The position numbers and the translations under genes were made by a program. Source: Rhodocyclaceae bacterium (lineage in GTDB: Bacteria > Pseudomonadota > Gammaproteobacteria > Burkholderiales > Rhodocyclaceae). From it: a DNA stretch of 35,838 nt. The stretch lies in NCBI GenBank assembly GCA_020445785.1, contig JAGRFZ010000086.1, positions 1 through 35,838 of the forward strand, in the 5' to 3' direction. A model generated the notes under the pieces. It was not told the origin of the DNA, ran no database searches, and was given only the letters and a program-made list of their open reading frames with translations. Positions 6,869-15,895 of the stretch are shown in pieces; the first letter of the stretch is position 1; every line of letters begins with the position of its first letter.

Positions 6869-9800
6869 TCAGCGGCCATGGAAACGCCCCAGGGCGAAAC
6901 GATAGACGAGCGGGATCACGAACAGGGTCAGCACCGTGGAAAACCCCAGCCCCCAGACGATGCTAGCCGCCACCGGCCCCCACATCAGCGACTTGCCACC
7001 GAGGCCGACCGCCAGCGAAAACAGCCCGCCGATGGTCGTCGCCGAGGTGATCAGAATCGGCACCACACGCCGCCGGGCGGCATACAGGATGGCGTGGAGG
7101 ACGCTCATGCCCCCACGCAGGCGCTCGTTGGCGGCGTCGATCAGGACGATGGCCGCGTTGACCGAAATGCCGGTCAGCGCGACCACCCCGTAGAGCGTAT
7201 AGAGCGACATCGGATTGCCCGACACCAGCAGTCCCAACACGACACCGGTGAAGGCCAGCGGCACGGTGACGAGAATGATCAGCGGCTGGAAATAGCTGCG
7301 AAACTGGGTCGCGAGAATCAGGTAGATCAGACCCACCCCGAGCCCGAACAGCTTGGCCATCGAATCCAGGCTCTCCTGGATGTCGTCGAGCTCGCCCGAG
7401 AAATCGAGGGACGCGGCCGGATGGGCGAGCTGCAACTCGGCCCAGGCCGCCTTGAGCGCATCGTTGGCGCTGACCGTGTCGGTCCGGGCGGGATCGATGT
7501 CGGCTTCGACGGTGATCGCCCGCTTCAACGCGTAGTGGCGGATGTATCCCTTGGCCAGCCGGGACTGGGCATCGACCACCGCCGACAGGGGCACGCTGCC
7601 GCCCCCCGCGACCGGCACCTGTCGCTGCAGGATCGCCGCAACATCCACCAGGGCACCGGGCTGCGCACGCACCACGACCTCGACCTTCTCGCCGCCGTCG
7701 CGCGTGCTGGCCACGACTTCGCCCTCGCCGTAGAGACGGAGTACCCGCGCCACCCGGCCGGCGTCGGCACCGGCCAGCGCCAGGCGTTCCCGGTTCAGGC
7801 GCAAGCGCAACTCCCGTCGTCCCGGCGTATCGTCGTCGCTGATGTTGCGTACGCCGTCGACGCGCCGCAGGGCGCCGATCAAATCGTCGGCGGCGGCCCG
7901 CAGGGCTTCGTAGTCGTCCGCCTTGACCTTGACGCTGATCGCGCGCGAGGTCGGCGGACCGCCCTTCAATTCCAGAAACGAAACCTGGGCACCATCGCCC
8001 GCCACGGCCCGAACGCCGTCCAGCGCGTCGATGATCGCCGCCGTGTCACGCATGCCCGCGCGGCTCGGTTCGAGCGAGACCAGTACCTGAGCGTAGTGAT
8101 CGCCGTAGAGCGGTTCGGTCTCGGCGAACTTGATGCCGGCATAGGCAGTGACCGAGCGCACTTCGCCGGCGTCGAGCTCGCGCCGAACCGCGGCCGCGAC
8201 CCGATCGGCCGCGGCCAGCGAACGCTCGAGCACGACGCCCGCCGGCATATCGACGTTGACGTAGAACAGGCGGAACGAATCGAAGGCAAAGAATTGCATC
8301 TTGACCAGGCCGCCCCCCAGCGCGCCGGCGGCGCCGGCGACCAGCACAAGCGCCGCCAGCAGGGCACTGCGCGGCCAGCGCATCACCCGCAGCAGGATGC
8401 GCCCGTAGGTCAGGCGCAGGCGATGGGTCATGCGCCACCGCCGTCGACTGCCGGCACCACCGCCGGCACTGCCCCGGGCGCGGATCGCCAGTACGTGCAC
8501 CGGCAGCATCCAGAACGCTTCGAACAGGCTCACCGCGAGCGCCACCGTCACCACGAACGGCACGACGAACATGAACTTGCCGAGGATGCCGGGCAGCAGC
8601 ATCAGCGGCAGGAACGCCGCCATTGTCGTCAGCACCGAACTGGTCACCGGCAGCCACACTTCGCGCACGCCATCGAGCACCGCCTGCACGGCCTCTGCGC
8701 CCCGGCTGAGGCGATAGTGGATTGCCTCCACCACCACCACCGCGTCGTCCACCAGCATGCCGAGCGCGATCACCACGCCGAGCAGGACCGTGAGATTGAG
8801 CGTCGACCCGCTGGCCGCGACGACCAGAAAAGTGCCGGCGAGCGAAAACGGGACGCCGACGCCGACCAGCAACGCCAGGCGCGGCCCGAGAAACAACCAG
8901 CAGGCCAGCAGCACCGCCAACAGGCCCAGCAGGGCATTCGACTCCATCACCGAGATTGCACTGCGCGTCATGTGGGTCTGATCGTCCAGCATCGTCAGCC
9001 GCAGCCCCTGACGGGCGAGCAGGGGCTGCTGGCCTTCGGCAAACTGTTTCAGGCGATCCACCAGCTCCAGGGTATTGATCCGCGGCTGTTTGGTGATCGA
9101 CAGCATCACGCTGGGCTGGGCGTTGTAGCTGACCAACTGGCTCGAGCGCTCGTGGCCACGGCTGACCCGCGCGACCTCCCCCAGCGCGACCCGACCCGCG
9201 CCGGTCGGAATCGGCGCGCGGGCCAGTTGCTGGGGGTCCGGCGTCTTGCCCTCGAGACGGACCAGCCATTCCTCGTCGCGAACCCGCACCCGACCCGCCA
9301 GCGTATTGCGAAACCACGCCGAGACCGCATCGGAAACCCGGTCCGGCGACAGGCCACGGGCGGCCAGCGCAGCAGGATCGAATTCGACATGGAGCTCGGC
9401 GTCGTCGAGCCCGGCTGCGATGACCTGGTCGACCCCGGGCAGTCGCTCCAGGTCTTTCTTCATCCGAAATGCCGCGGCGCGCAGGTTCTCGCCCCCGGCC
9501 TCCCCGTGCAGCGCCAGGATCGCCGACGGGAACCCGTTCGAGGTGGTGATCTCGAGCACCCGCGGATCGTCGGCTTCCTCGGGCAGCTCGTCGGCAGCCT
9601 CGTTCTGCACCTCGCGGCGCAGATCGTTGATGCGCTTGTCGAAGGCCGAATCCGACAATTCGTTGAAGCGCACCAGGATCGACGAAACCGATTCGCGACT
9701 GCTCGAGGAGACGAACTTGATGTCCTTGACCCGGGCAATGGCATCCTCCAGCGGCGAGGTCACTTCGCGCTCGACATCTTCGGCGGACGCTCCGGGCAGC

Positions 9801-9949
9801 ACCGTGAGGATATTCACCCAATTGAAATTGATCTCCGGATCCTGGGCACGCGGCATCGTCACGTAGCTGACGAAACCGCCGAGCAACACCAGCGCGAAGG
9901 CGATGTTGGCCAGCGGATGGTTCTCCAGCAGGCGGCGGTAGAAACCCAC
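6869..9949 (-). CDS. RND family efflux transporter, inner-membrane pump subunit
   Basis: A 1026-residue AcrB/MexB-fold proton-driven exporter, of the usual family length. The N-terminus FYRRLLENHPLANIAFALVLL is a first membrane helix, followed by the porter-domain hallmark DPEINFNWVNILTVLPGASAEDVEREV, seen as NILTVLPGASAEDVE. TM4 carries the proton-relay acidic pair in GMLVDDAVVVVEAI. A second large periplasmic loop begins near residue 530 and the C-terminal helices contain LYTLYGVVALTGISVNAAIVLID. The sequence resembles HAE1-like pumps of non-enteric proteobacteria, not the metal-exporting HME type. Start is GTG 9949; the MGFYRRLLENHP beginning matches relatives. The adaptor gene lies 69 bases upstream; no outer-membrane channel gene is in the window. 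Confidence 0.95.
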   Translation of the reverse strand: MGFYRRLLENHPLANIAFALVLLGGFVSYVTMPRAQDPEINFNWVNILTVLPGASAEDVEREVTSPLEDAIARVKDIKFVSSSSRESVSSILVRFNELSDSAFDKRINDLRREVQNEAADELPEEADDPRVLEITTSNGFPSAILALHGEAGGENLRAAAFRMKKDLERLPGVDQVIAAGLDDAELHVEFDPAALAARGLSPDRVSDAVSAWFRNTLAGRVRVRDEEWLVRLEGKTPDPQQLARAPIPTGAGRVALGEVARVSRGHERSSQLVSYNAQPSVMLSITKQPRINTLELVDRLKQFAEGQQPLLARQGLRLTMLDDQTHMTRSAISVMESNALLGLLAVLLACWLFLGPRLALLVGVGVPFSLAGTFLVVAASGSTLNLTVLLGVVIALGMLVDDAVVVVEAIHYRLSRGAEAVQAVLDGVREVWLPVTSSVLTTMAAFLPLMLLPGILGKFMFVVPFVVTVALAVSLFEAFWMLPVHVLAIRARGSAGGGAGSRRRWRMTHRLRLTYGRILLRVMRWPRSALLAALVLVAGAAGALGGGLVKMQFFAFDSFRLFYVNVDMPAGVVLERSLAAADRVAAAVRRELDAGEVRSVTAYAGIKFAETEPLYGDHYAQVLVSLEPSRAGMRDTAAIIDALDGVRAVAGDGAQVSFLELKGGPPTSRAISVKVKADDYEALRAAADDLIGALRRVDGVRNISDDDTPGRRELRLRLNRERLALAGADAGRVARVLRLYGEGEVVASTRDGGEKVEVVVRAQPGALVDVAAILQRQVPVAGGGSVPLSAVVDAQSRLAKGYIRHYALKRAITVEADIDPARTDTVSANDALKAAWAELQLAHPAASLDFSGELDDIQESLDSMAKLFGLGVGLIYLILATQFRSYFQPLIILVTVPLAFTGVVLGLLVSGNPMSLYTLYGVVALTGISVNAAIVLIDAANERLRGGMSVLHAILYAARRRVVPILITSATTIGGLFSLAVGLGGKSLMWGPVAASIVWGLGFSTVLTLFVIPLVYRFALGRFHGR

Positions 9950-10018
9950 GGCGCTAGGTTCCCGCGGCGACAGGAGGCCGCACCGCTTTCGAGCACAGCA
10001 GGCCGGGCAGCGCGGCGC

Positions 10019-11020
10019 TCATTGCCCCGGTGCCCCGCCGAGGCCGAGCCGCCCCTGGTCGACGACCTCCGTTGCCAACGGCCAGTCCACCGCCGCGGGG
10101 CGCCCGAACTCGGCGCCGGCGATCGGGGTGAATACCGGCTCGCCGGCGTCCACGACGAAGGCACCGAGGCGACCGTCGCGCGCCTGCAGATAGTCCGGCG
10201 GCAGGTGCGGCACCGGAGAACGCCATTGCAACTCTCCCGCCAGGCCCGGAGCCAGGTCCTCGTCGCCGCCGAGCACCACCTCCCGAGTCTGGCCGGCCGT
10301 ATCGACGACACCGGAAACGCGCAGGATGCGAACCGCTCGCTCCTGCCCGCCCGCAGCCAGCAGCAGGCCTTCCGCCGCGCGCAGTTCGGCGAGTTGGGCA
10401 ATCGGCACCGCAGCACGGATTTCGACGTCGTCCGAGGAGGCATAGACCAGCAGTGGCGTCCCCGGCGCGGCCAGTTCGCCGACACTCGCCAGGCGTTCGC
10501 GGACGACGCCGTCGAAAGGCGCGCGGATCGTCGTCCGGGCCAGATCGAGGCGGGCGGCGGCCAGCGCCTGCACGGCCGCCTCGCGCTCGGCCGACAGCAC
10601 TTCGAGCTCGGTGCGCTGAACCTTGAGGGCGTCGTCGCTGACGAAGTTCTCGCCGGCCAGACGCTCCGAGCGCGCTAGTTGCGACTCGGCCAGCAGGATG
10701 CGCTTGTCCACCAGTGTCAGCGCCGCCTGCGCGCGACGCGCCTGGATGCGATGGCTTCGCTCGTCGAGGCGTGCCAGCACTTCGCCCTTGCGCATGGCCA
10801 GACCGACGCGCGCCGGCAGCGCCTCGATGCGCCCGGCCACTTCGGCGGAAATGCGCGCTTCGTCGCGGGCATGCACCGTCGCCGGCACGCTGTAGCCGGG
10901 ATAGGTTGCCAATTCGGCCAGTGGCCGGCTGTCCCAGCCGGCAGCGTGGGCGATTCCGATCGCCGCCACCAGGCTTCCGAGCAGAGCCCCGAAGGTTCGC
11001 AGTCGTCCGCTTGCCACCAT
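10019..11020 (-). CDS. RND efflux periplasmic adaptor (HlyD/AcrA-like membrane fusion protein)
   Basis: About 333 residues from ATG 11020. The N-terminal hydrophobic stretch (GALLGSLVAAIGIAHA) is a signal sequence or anchor with an AHA-A cleavage-like site. Adaptor landmarks follow in order: beta-barrel/lipoyl half VPATVHARDEARISAEVAGRI, a helical hairpin rich in Ala/Arg/Glu (about residues 80-150), and the returning lipoyl strand LARTTIRAPFDGVVRERLASVGE, seen as TTIRAPFDGVVRERL. It bridges the RND pump to an outer-membrane channel. ATG 11020 is preceded by GGGGGC a few bases away; ATG 11032 and the far upstream 11104 are less likely. The gene is upstream of the pump gene on the same strand, making an adaptor-pump operon. 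Confidence 0.9.
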   Translation of the reverse strand: MVASGRLRTFGALLGSLVAAIGIAHAAGWDSRPLAELATYPGYSVPATVHARDEARISAEVAGRIEALPARVGLAMRKGEVLARLDERSHRIQARRAQAALTLVDKRILLAESQLARSERLAGENFVSDDALKVQRTELEVLSAEREAAVQALAAARLDLARTTIRAPFDGVVRERLASVGELAAPGTPLLVYASSDDVEIRAAVPIAQLAELRAAEGLLLAAGGQERAVRILRVSGVVDTAGQTREVVLGGDEDLAPGLAGELQWRSPVPHLPPDYLQARDGRLGAFVVDAGEPVFTPIAGAEFGRPAAVDWPLATEVVDQGRLGLGGAPGQ

Positions 11021-11195
11021 CCACGCCCCCATGCATGCACGAGCATTGCCGGCCCCCGACCGCCTGACGCGACGGGCCGGTTGCCGCCACGCCCGGCCGC
11101 CCATTTTGGATCAATCCCGAGCCGCTTTGATAGCGCCTGCCAGATTCTGTAACCACTGGACGGTGCCGCGTGCGCAGGCACAACCGTACCGCCGA

Positions 11196-11222
11196 TAAAG
11201 TTTCCGTAGCCGGCGCCGATCC
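11196..11222 (+). promoter_or_regulatory. Sigma28 (FliA) promoter of the chemotaxis receptor
   Basis: TAAAGTTT (11196-11203), an 11-base spacer, then GCCGATCC (11215-11222). The known FliA consensus is TAAAGTTT-N11-GCCGATAA, so the -35 is perfect, the spacer exact and the -10 matches 6 of 8. It lies 54 bases before the receptor start and places this gene in the flagellar regulon. Confidence 0.85.
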
Positions 11223-11276
11223 TCTGACTGACGAATTCTCGCGTCATTGCCGAGGCCCGTACATCTCGAGGACATC

Positions 11277-12893
11277 ATGAAACGGCTTGCCGACACGCCC
11301 ATCTGGATGCGCTTGACCGCCGCGATCTGGCTACTGCTGTCGATCGTCTGGGGTTCGTTCATTTTCTGGGAAACTCGGGCGAGCCGCGAGATCGCGATCG
11401 ACCAATCCGCATTGTTCGCCGCCAGCCTCAGCGAAACCACGGTCGCCGGCCTGACCGGCATGATGATCAACGGCACCATCGGGCGCCGCGAAGTCTTTCT
11501 GGACCAGATCGCGCGCCTCGATGCGGTGCGGGAACTGCGCGTCTTGCGCGCCGACGCGGTTTCCGAATCCTATGGACGCCCCGCCGACGAACCTCGGCCG
11601 GACGAGGCCGAACGCCGAGCGCTCGAAAGCGGGACGCCGTCGCGCAGCCTGGTGGACGTGGGCGGAACGGAGCAATTGCGGATGATCTTTCCGATCCTCG
11701 CGCGCGAAGACTATCTCGGCAAGAATTGCCTGGGCTGTCACCAGGTACCGGCCGGCACGCCGCTGGGCGCGGTCAGCATGCGCGTCTCCCTCGACCGGGT
11801 CGACTCTGCAGTGGCGAAGTTCCGCGACACCGGAATTCTCTTCGCGATCTTCGCGTCGCTGGGCGTGCTGCCGATCGTGTTCCTGTTCGTGCGTCGTTTC
11901 GTCAGTGCTCCGCTGGCCGGCATGGCGGACGGCTTGACCGAGCTGGCTCGCGGTGAAGGCGATCTCACGCGGCGCCTCGAGATCCGCGGCGAGGACGAGA
12001 TCGGCCGCGTCGCCGGCCTGTTCAACCGCATGCTCGCATCGATTGCGCGGCTCGTGGAGGAGGTCGGCTCGTCGGCAAACGCCGTCGCCGGCGCCTCGCG
12101 GGACCTGAGCGGCGACGCCATCGAGCTTGCCCGCGGCTCGACCGAACAACACGCGCATTCGGCCGATGCCAAGGACGCAGTGGACGGTCTCGTCGGCAGC
12201 GCCGACAAGGTGGCCGAGGATGCCGGCAGCGTCAGCGAGCTGTCGCGGGAGAGCGAATTGCGCGCCGCGGAGGGGCGAACCCGTGTCGGCGGCCTGATCG
12301 CGGATGTCGGCGAAGTGGCCACGGCCGTCAGTGAAATCGGCGAGGCGGTGCGCAGCTTCGTCGATGCCGCCGGCAGGATCTCGGCGATGACGCAGGAGGT
12401 ACGGGAGATCGCCGATCAGACCAATCTGCTGGCACTCAACGCGGCGATCGAGGCCGCCCGCGCCGGCGAGCACGGCCGTGGCTTTGCGGTAGTCGCCGAC
12501 GAGGTGCGCAGGCTGGCCGAGAAGTCCGCCCACTCCGCTACCGCGATCGACGATATCACTCGCACGATCAGCGACAAGGCGGTCATCGTCGATCGTTCCC
12601 TCCAATCGGGCGAGCGTCATCTGGCGCAGAGCCGGGCCGCGGCCGGCGAAGTCGCCTCGGTGTTGGCCGGCGCCGTCGACACCGTGGTCGCCGTGCGCGG
12701 CGGCCTCGAGCGGATCGCCACCGAAGCCGAGCAGCAGCGTCGGGGCGGGCACGCGGTGCGCGACAGCATCGCCGCGATCGAGCAGATGGCGAGCCGCAAC
12801 CAGCGCGCCGTGATGCGCGCTGCCGAGGGCGCGACACAACTCGACGAACTGGCCCGAAGGCTGCAGCAGCGGGTATCTCGCTTTCGCGTCTAG
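11277..12893 (+). CDS. Methyl-accepting chemotaxis protein with CxxCH sensor domain
   Basis: A 538-residue transmembrane chemoreceptor. TM1 is about residues 11-31 ([19 protein letters not shown]), the periplasmic sensor runs to about 185, TM2 about 186-207, then HAMP (from [19 protein letters not shown]) and the methyl-accepting coiled coil. The signalling tip is clear: [20 protein letters not shown] then [20 protein letters not shown]. The sensor domain contains C151-L-G-C154-H155, the covalent haem-c attachment motif, followed by a VSMRVSLD strand, as in haem-containing PAS-like sensors of Geobacter chemoreceptors. It would signal to CheW/CheA in response to redox state or a haem ligand; that is inferred. 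Start ATG 11277 has CGAGGA five bases upstream. No C-terminal CheR-binding pentapeptide is present. Confidence 0.93.
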   Translation: MKRLADTPIWMRLTAAIWLLLSIVWGSFIFWETRASREIAIDQSALFAASLSETTVAGLTGMMINGTIGRREVFLDQIARLDAVRELRVLRADAVSESYGRPADEPRPDEAERRALESGTPSRSLVDVGGTEQLRMIFPILAREDYLGKNCLGCHQVPAGTPLGAVSMRVSLDRVDSAVAKFRDTGILFAIFASLGVLPIVFLFVRRFVSAPLAGMADGLTELARGEGDLTRRLEIRGEDEIGRVAGLFNRMLASIARLVEEVGSSANAVAGASRDLSGDAIELARGSTEQHAHSADAKDAVDGLVGSADKVAEDAGSVSELSRESELRAAEGRTRVGGLIADVGEVATAVSEIGEAVRSFVDAAGRISAMTQEVREIADQTNLLALNAAIEAARAGEHGRGFAVVADEVRRLAEKSAHSATAIDDITRTISDKAVIVDRSLQSGERHLAQSRAAAGEVASVLAGAVDTVVAVRGGLERIATEAEQQRRGGHAVRDSIAAIEQMASRNQRAVMRAAEGATQLDELARRLQQRVSRFRV

Positions 12894-12915
12894 CGCCGGA
12901 CGATCGAAAACCGCT

Positions 12916-14244
12916 TCAGTCGTGGCCACCCGTGCGAATGGCCAGCGGGATGCGGATCGTCACGCGCAGCCCGCCCTGCGGGCGGTTGACCGCCGACACG
13001 CGACCGCCATGGGCGGCCACCGCCCGATGGGCGATGGCGAGGCCCAGGCCGAAGCCTTCGGCGCTGGCACCGGCGCTGCGGAAGAACGGTTCGAAGATGC
13101 TCTCCAGCTCGCCTTCCGGCACCCCCGGGCCCCGATCCGCCACGGTCAGCTCGAATTCGCCGCCCGCCACCCGGGCGGCGACCTCGACCCGCCCTCCCGG
13201 CGGCGAGAACTTCACGGCGTTGCGCAAGACGTTCTCGAACGCCCGCTGGAGGCGCGCGCCGTCGGCGGTCAGCGGCGCCAGACCCTCACCCTGGAAATCC
13301 AGCGAGCGACCCGAGACATCCGCCTCGAAGGCCGCGTCCTGCGCCACGCCGGCAGCCAGATCGAACAGGTCGAGCGCTTCCAGCCGGGCATCGCTGGCGC
13401 CGGAATCGAGCCGCGCGAGCGTCAGCAACTCGCCGACCAGCCGGTCGAGCCGGCCTGCCTCGCGCTCGACCCGCTCCATCAATTCGACGCCACGCGCTGG
13501 ATTCTGGCGCGCCAACCCGATGGCCGCCTGCAGCCGTGCGAGCGGCGATCGCAGTTCGTGGGAGACGTCGTGCAACAGTCGCCGCTGGGCCGTCACCAGC
13601 GCCTGTAGTCGATTGGCCATGTGGTCGAAGTCCTGCCCGAGATCGATGAACTCGTCGCGCCAGGTTCCCATCCGCGCGGCGACCCGGGTATCGAGCCGGC
13701 CGTCGGCCATCGAGCCAAAAGCGCTGCGCAGCTTCTGCACCGGGCGGGCCAGATACCAGGCCATGACGCCGCTGAAAGCCAGGCTCGCGAACAGCCCGGA
13801 GAGTAGCGGCAGCCAGGGCTCGGGCCCGCCGCGGCCACCGCGCCGCCGCGCGTCGCGCGGCGGAGAGATGGTCACGACGTCGTATTCGGCGCCTTCCACG
13901 GTCGTCACCGCGACGCTGTCGCGCGTCATTCCATGCGCGCGGGCTTCTCCGACATCGGGGACGGTTCGGCCACGTAGTTCGTGGCCGCCCCGATCGAGCA
14001 CGAATACCCTCGTGCGCGGCCCACGGGCATCCCATTCATCCAGCATTGCACCGGCCGCGCCGGGTCCGCCGTGCCGCAGCACGCTGGCGAAGGACTGAAG
14101 CACGAAGCCGCCACGTCGTCCGCCGCCGTCCGTGTCGTCCAGGTCGACCTGCTTGTAGATCCACACCGCCACGCCGACACCGACGGCGGCCAGCACCAGG
14201 CTCAACCAGAAGGCGACGAACAATTTCCAGAACAGGCGGCCCAC
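12916..14244 (-). CDS. cpxA: CpxA-like envelope-stress sensor histidine kinase
   Basis: A 442-residue inner-membrane kinase. TM1 (about residues 7-29), a short periplasmic domain with Gly/Arg-rich stretches, TM2 (about 143-165), HAMP (from ARPVQKLRSAFGSMADGRLD), HisKA with phospho-acceptor H229 in HDVSHELRSPLARL, and a HATPase with N-box NVLRNAVKFSPPGG, G1 DRGPGVPEGELESIFEPFF and G2 GFGLGLAIAHR. The GTG start at 14244 lies just inside the regulator's 3' end, overlapping it; the longer frame to 14523 is antisense-like filler within the regulator. The assignment to the Cpx type rests on H-box sequence, the adjacent CpxR-like regulator and the divergent Spy-like gene. RstB is the main alternative. 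Confidence 0.87.
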   Translation of the reverse strand: MGRLFWKLFVAFWLSLVLAAVGVGVAVWIYKQVDLDDTDGGGRRGGFVLQSFASVLRHGGPGAAGAMLDEWDARGPRTRVFVLDRGGHELRGRTVPDVGEARAHGMTRDSVAVTTVEGAEYDVVTISPPRDARRRGGRGGPEPWLPLLSGLFASLAFSGVMAWYLARPVQKLRSAFGSMADGRLDTRVAARMGTWRDEFIDLGQDFDHMANRLQALVTAQRRLLHDVSHELRSPLARLQAAIGLARQNPARGVELMERVEREAGRLDRLVGELLTLARLDSGASDARLEALDLFDLAAGVAQDAAFEADVSGRSLDFQGEGLAPLTADGARLQRAFENVLRNAVKFSPPGGRVEVAARVAGGEFELTVADRGPGVPEGELESIFEPFFRSAGASAEGFGLGLAIAHRAVAAHGGRVSAVNRPQGGLRVTIRIPLAIRTGGHD

Positions 14245-14249
14245 GACCG

Positions 14250-14936
14250 TCAGACCTTGACCAACTGGTAGCCCTGACCACGCACCGTCTGGATCCACGA
14301 CTGACCGTCCTGGCGTGGACCGAGCTTGTGGCGAATGCTCGAGACATGCACGTCGATGCTGCGGTCGAAGCGTGTCAATGGGCGGCCCAGGCCCTGTTCC
14401 GAGAGTTCGTCCTTGCCGACCACGTGGCCGGCCTTGCGCGCCAGCAACTCGAGCAGATTGAATTCGGTACTGGTCAGTTCCAACGGTTGCCCCTGCCAGC
14501 CCGCTTCCCGGCGTTCCGGCCACATGGTCAGGGGTCCGGCCTGGACAGGACCACCGTCGGCAACCGCCTCGGCTTCACCGCTGCGCCGCAGAATCGCCCG
14601 TATCCTCGCCACCAGTTCGCGTGGGGTGCAAGGCTTGGGCACGTAGTCGTCGGCGCCCATCTCGAGGCCGACGATGCGGTCCACATCGTCACCTCGGGCG
14701 GTCAGCATGATGACCGGGATGCGGCTACCCTGGCGAATCCGCCGCAAAGTCTCGACACCGTTCATGCGCGGCATCATCACGTCCAGCACCGCGATCGCGA
14801 AGTCGCCAGCGAGGGCGGCCGCGGCGCCGGCTTCGCCATCGTGCTCGGCGTGGGTCTCGAACCCTTCCTGCTGCAGATATTCCGCCAGCATCGAAACCAA
14901 CTCGACATCGTCGTCCACGAGCAGCACCTTGCTCAT
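14250..14936 (-). CDS. cpxR: CpxR-like OmpR-family response regulator
   Basis: A 228-residue two-domain regulator. The receiver has acidic pocket D8-D10 in LLVDDDVEL, phospho-acceptor D52 in AVLDVMMPRMNG, T79 and K101 in VPKPCTPRELVARI. The C-terminal winged helix contains LTSTEFNLLELLARKAGHVV, seen as TEFNLLELLARKAG, and the recognition region RSIDVHVSSIRHKLG ending in TVRGQGYQLV. It should be phosphorylated by the downstream kinase and bind direct GTAAA repeats, if its specificity matches CpxR; such sites are present in the upstream divergent region. CpxR and RstA are close paralogues, so the name is by context. Confidence 0.9.
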   Translation of the reverse strand: MSKVLLVDDDVELVSMLAEYLQQEGFETHAEHDGEAGAAAALAGDFAIAVLDVMMPRMNGVETLRRIRQGSRIPVIMLTARGDDVDRIVGLEMGADDYVPKPCTPRELVARIRAILRRSGEAEAVADGGPVQAGPLTMWPERREAGWQGQPLELTSTEFNLLELLARKAGHVVGKDELSEQGLGRPLTRFDRSIDVHVSSIRHKLGPRQDGQSWIQTVRGQGYQLVKV

Positions 14937-15077
14937 CGCTCACCCTCCTCGCAGTCCGGCGCTTCGCGACGGTGGCCGACCAGGAAATGGGCCGGCAAGT
15001 CGGTCGCCGCCCATCATGCGCACCGTCGCTCGCCATCATACGGTCCGCGGTCGCGCACACATCAGGTTTTTCCACTC

Positions 15078-15113
15078 TTAACCCGCCTTTACACACCATT
15101 GACCGGACTTAAC
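15078..15113 (-). promoter_or_regulatory. CpxR-box-like site, with a phased third half-site
   Basis: Read on the minus strand, GTAAA (15088-15092) and GTTAA (15078-15082) are separated by five bases, one change from the GTAAA-N5-GTAAA CpxR consensus. A further GTTAA (15109-15113) lies about two helical turns from the central half-site. It is about 142 bases upstream of the cpxR-like start, suggesting autoregulation. Confidence 0.55.
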
Positions 15114-15211
15114 AGCCGCCCGGCGACAATCGAGTCGACGACGGTCTCTGCTGGCACCCGCGGAGAGGCCAAGCCCGGCATCGAACCGGCGCGGCACGGA
15201 CGAAGCGGCGC

Positions 15212-15226
15212 TTTACCTCGATTTAC
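15212..15226 (-). promoter_or_regulatory. Perfect CpxR box upstream of the Spy-like gene
   Basis: TTTAC-CTCGA-TTTAC on the plus strand is GTAAA-N5-GTAAA on the minus strand, an exact match to the CpxR consensus. It lies 91 bases before the Spy-like start codon, a suitable distance for activation of that operon. Confidence 0.7.
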
Positions 15227-15317
15227 CCGTCGCTAACGGCGCTTCACGGTGGCCGGCGGCACACTGCAGTCATCCGGCTACACCCGGAAACAGCAGTGCA
15301 ACCGATAGGAGAACATC

Positions 15318-15854
15318 ATGAATGCACGTAACAAGATCATTGCCGGCATCGTCGCGGTCAGCGGACTCGCCCTCGCCGTCCCCTTCGTCGCCCATGCCGA
15401 TTCCATGGGCGGCGGCTGCGAAGGCGGCCGCCATGGAGGCCACCACCGCATGTTCGGCGAACACGGCGGCAAGCATGGCGGCGGCGCCATGGCCGGCGGC
15501 GAACGGATGCTGCGCAAACTGGATCTGAACGAGGAGCAACGCGACCGCGTCTTCGAACTTCGCCACGCCCAGGCGCCCCAGATGCGGGCCAAATGGAAGG
15601 AGGCCAAGCAGGCACGCCAGGCCTTGCGCGAACTGGCGTGGTCGGGCGAATACGACGCCAGCAAGGCCGCCGAACTGGCACGCCAGGGCGCGGACGCCAT
15701 GGCGGAGATCGCCGGTATGCGGGCGAAGCTGCAGGCCGACATCTTCCAGTTGCTGAACGAGGAGCAACGCACCCGGCTGGGTGAATTGCGGACCCAGAGG
15801 GATCGCGAAGGGGATCGGCCGATGCGCTGGCGCCATGAGCAGCGACACGGCTGA
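15318..15854 (+). CDS. Spy/CpxP-family periplasmic protein (LTxxQ-like)
   Basis: A 178-residue exported protein. Residues 1-27 form a signal peptide (IIAGIVAVSGLALAVPFVAHA, cleaved after AHA). A Gly/His-rich segment (about residues 30-58, with RHGGHHRMFGEHGGKHGG) follows and may bind Zn, Cu or Ni. The remainder is the helical Spy/CpxP fold with two copies of the family motif in degenerate form: LDLNEEQRDRVFELR and LLNEEQRTRLGELR. Such proteins are ATP-independent chaperones, or brakes on the Cpx kinase. It has a good ribosome site, a CpxR box upstream, and is followed 41 bases later by a lipoprotein gene likely in the same operon. Confidence 0.88.
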   Translation: MNARNKIIAGIVAVSGLALAVPFVAHADSMGGGCEGGRHGGHHRMFGEHGGKHGGGAMAGGERMLRKLDLNEEQRDRVFELRHAQAPQMRAKWKEAKQARQALRELAWSGEYDASKAAELARQGADAMAEIAGMRAKLQADIFQLLNEEQRTRLGELRTQRDREGDRPMRWRHEQRHG

Positions 15855-15860
15855 CGGCAG

Positions 15861-15875
15861 ATGCCCCGAGGGCAT
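15861..15875 (+). repeat. Small hairpin between spy-like and lipoprotein genes
   Basis: ATGCCC-CGA-GGGCAT. With no T-run it is more likely an mRNA stability element than a terminator; an AGGAGG ribosome site for the next gene follows at 15883. Confidence 0.4.
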
Positions 15876-15895
15876 TCAACAGAGGAGGGCACACC

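Larger units (their letters stand above)
14937..15317. promoter_or_regulatory. Divergent control region between cpxR-like and spy-like genes
   Basis: This 381-base gap carries no convincing gene. It holds the CpxR-type boxes described separately and a Spy ribosome site AGGAGA about eight bases before ATG 15318. No clean -35/-10 pair stands out for either gene. Confidence 0.6.

Noticed and set aside
6800-10678. Plus-strand open frame of 1292 codons
   Set aside because: It is antisense to the RND pump and adaptor genes, which have unmistakable family motifs. The frame's product is rich in His, Gln, Arg and Asp, the usual composition of a GC shadow, and has no recognisable motif.
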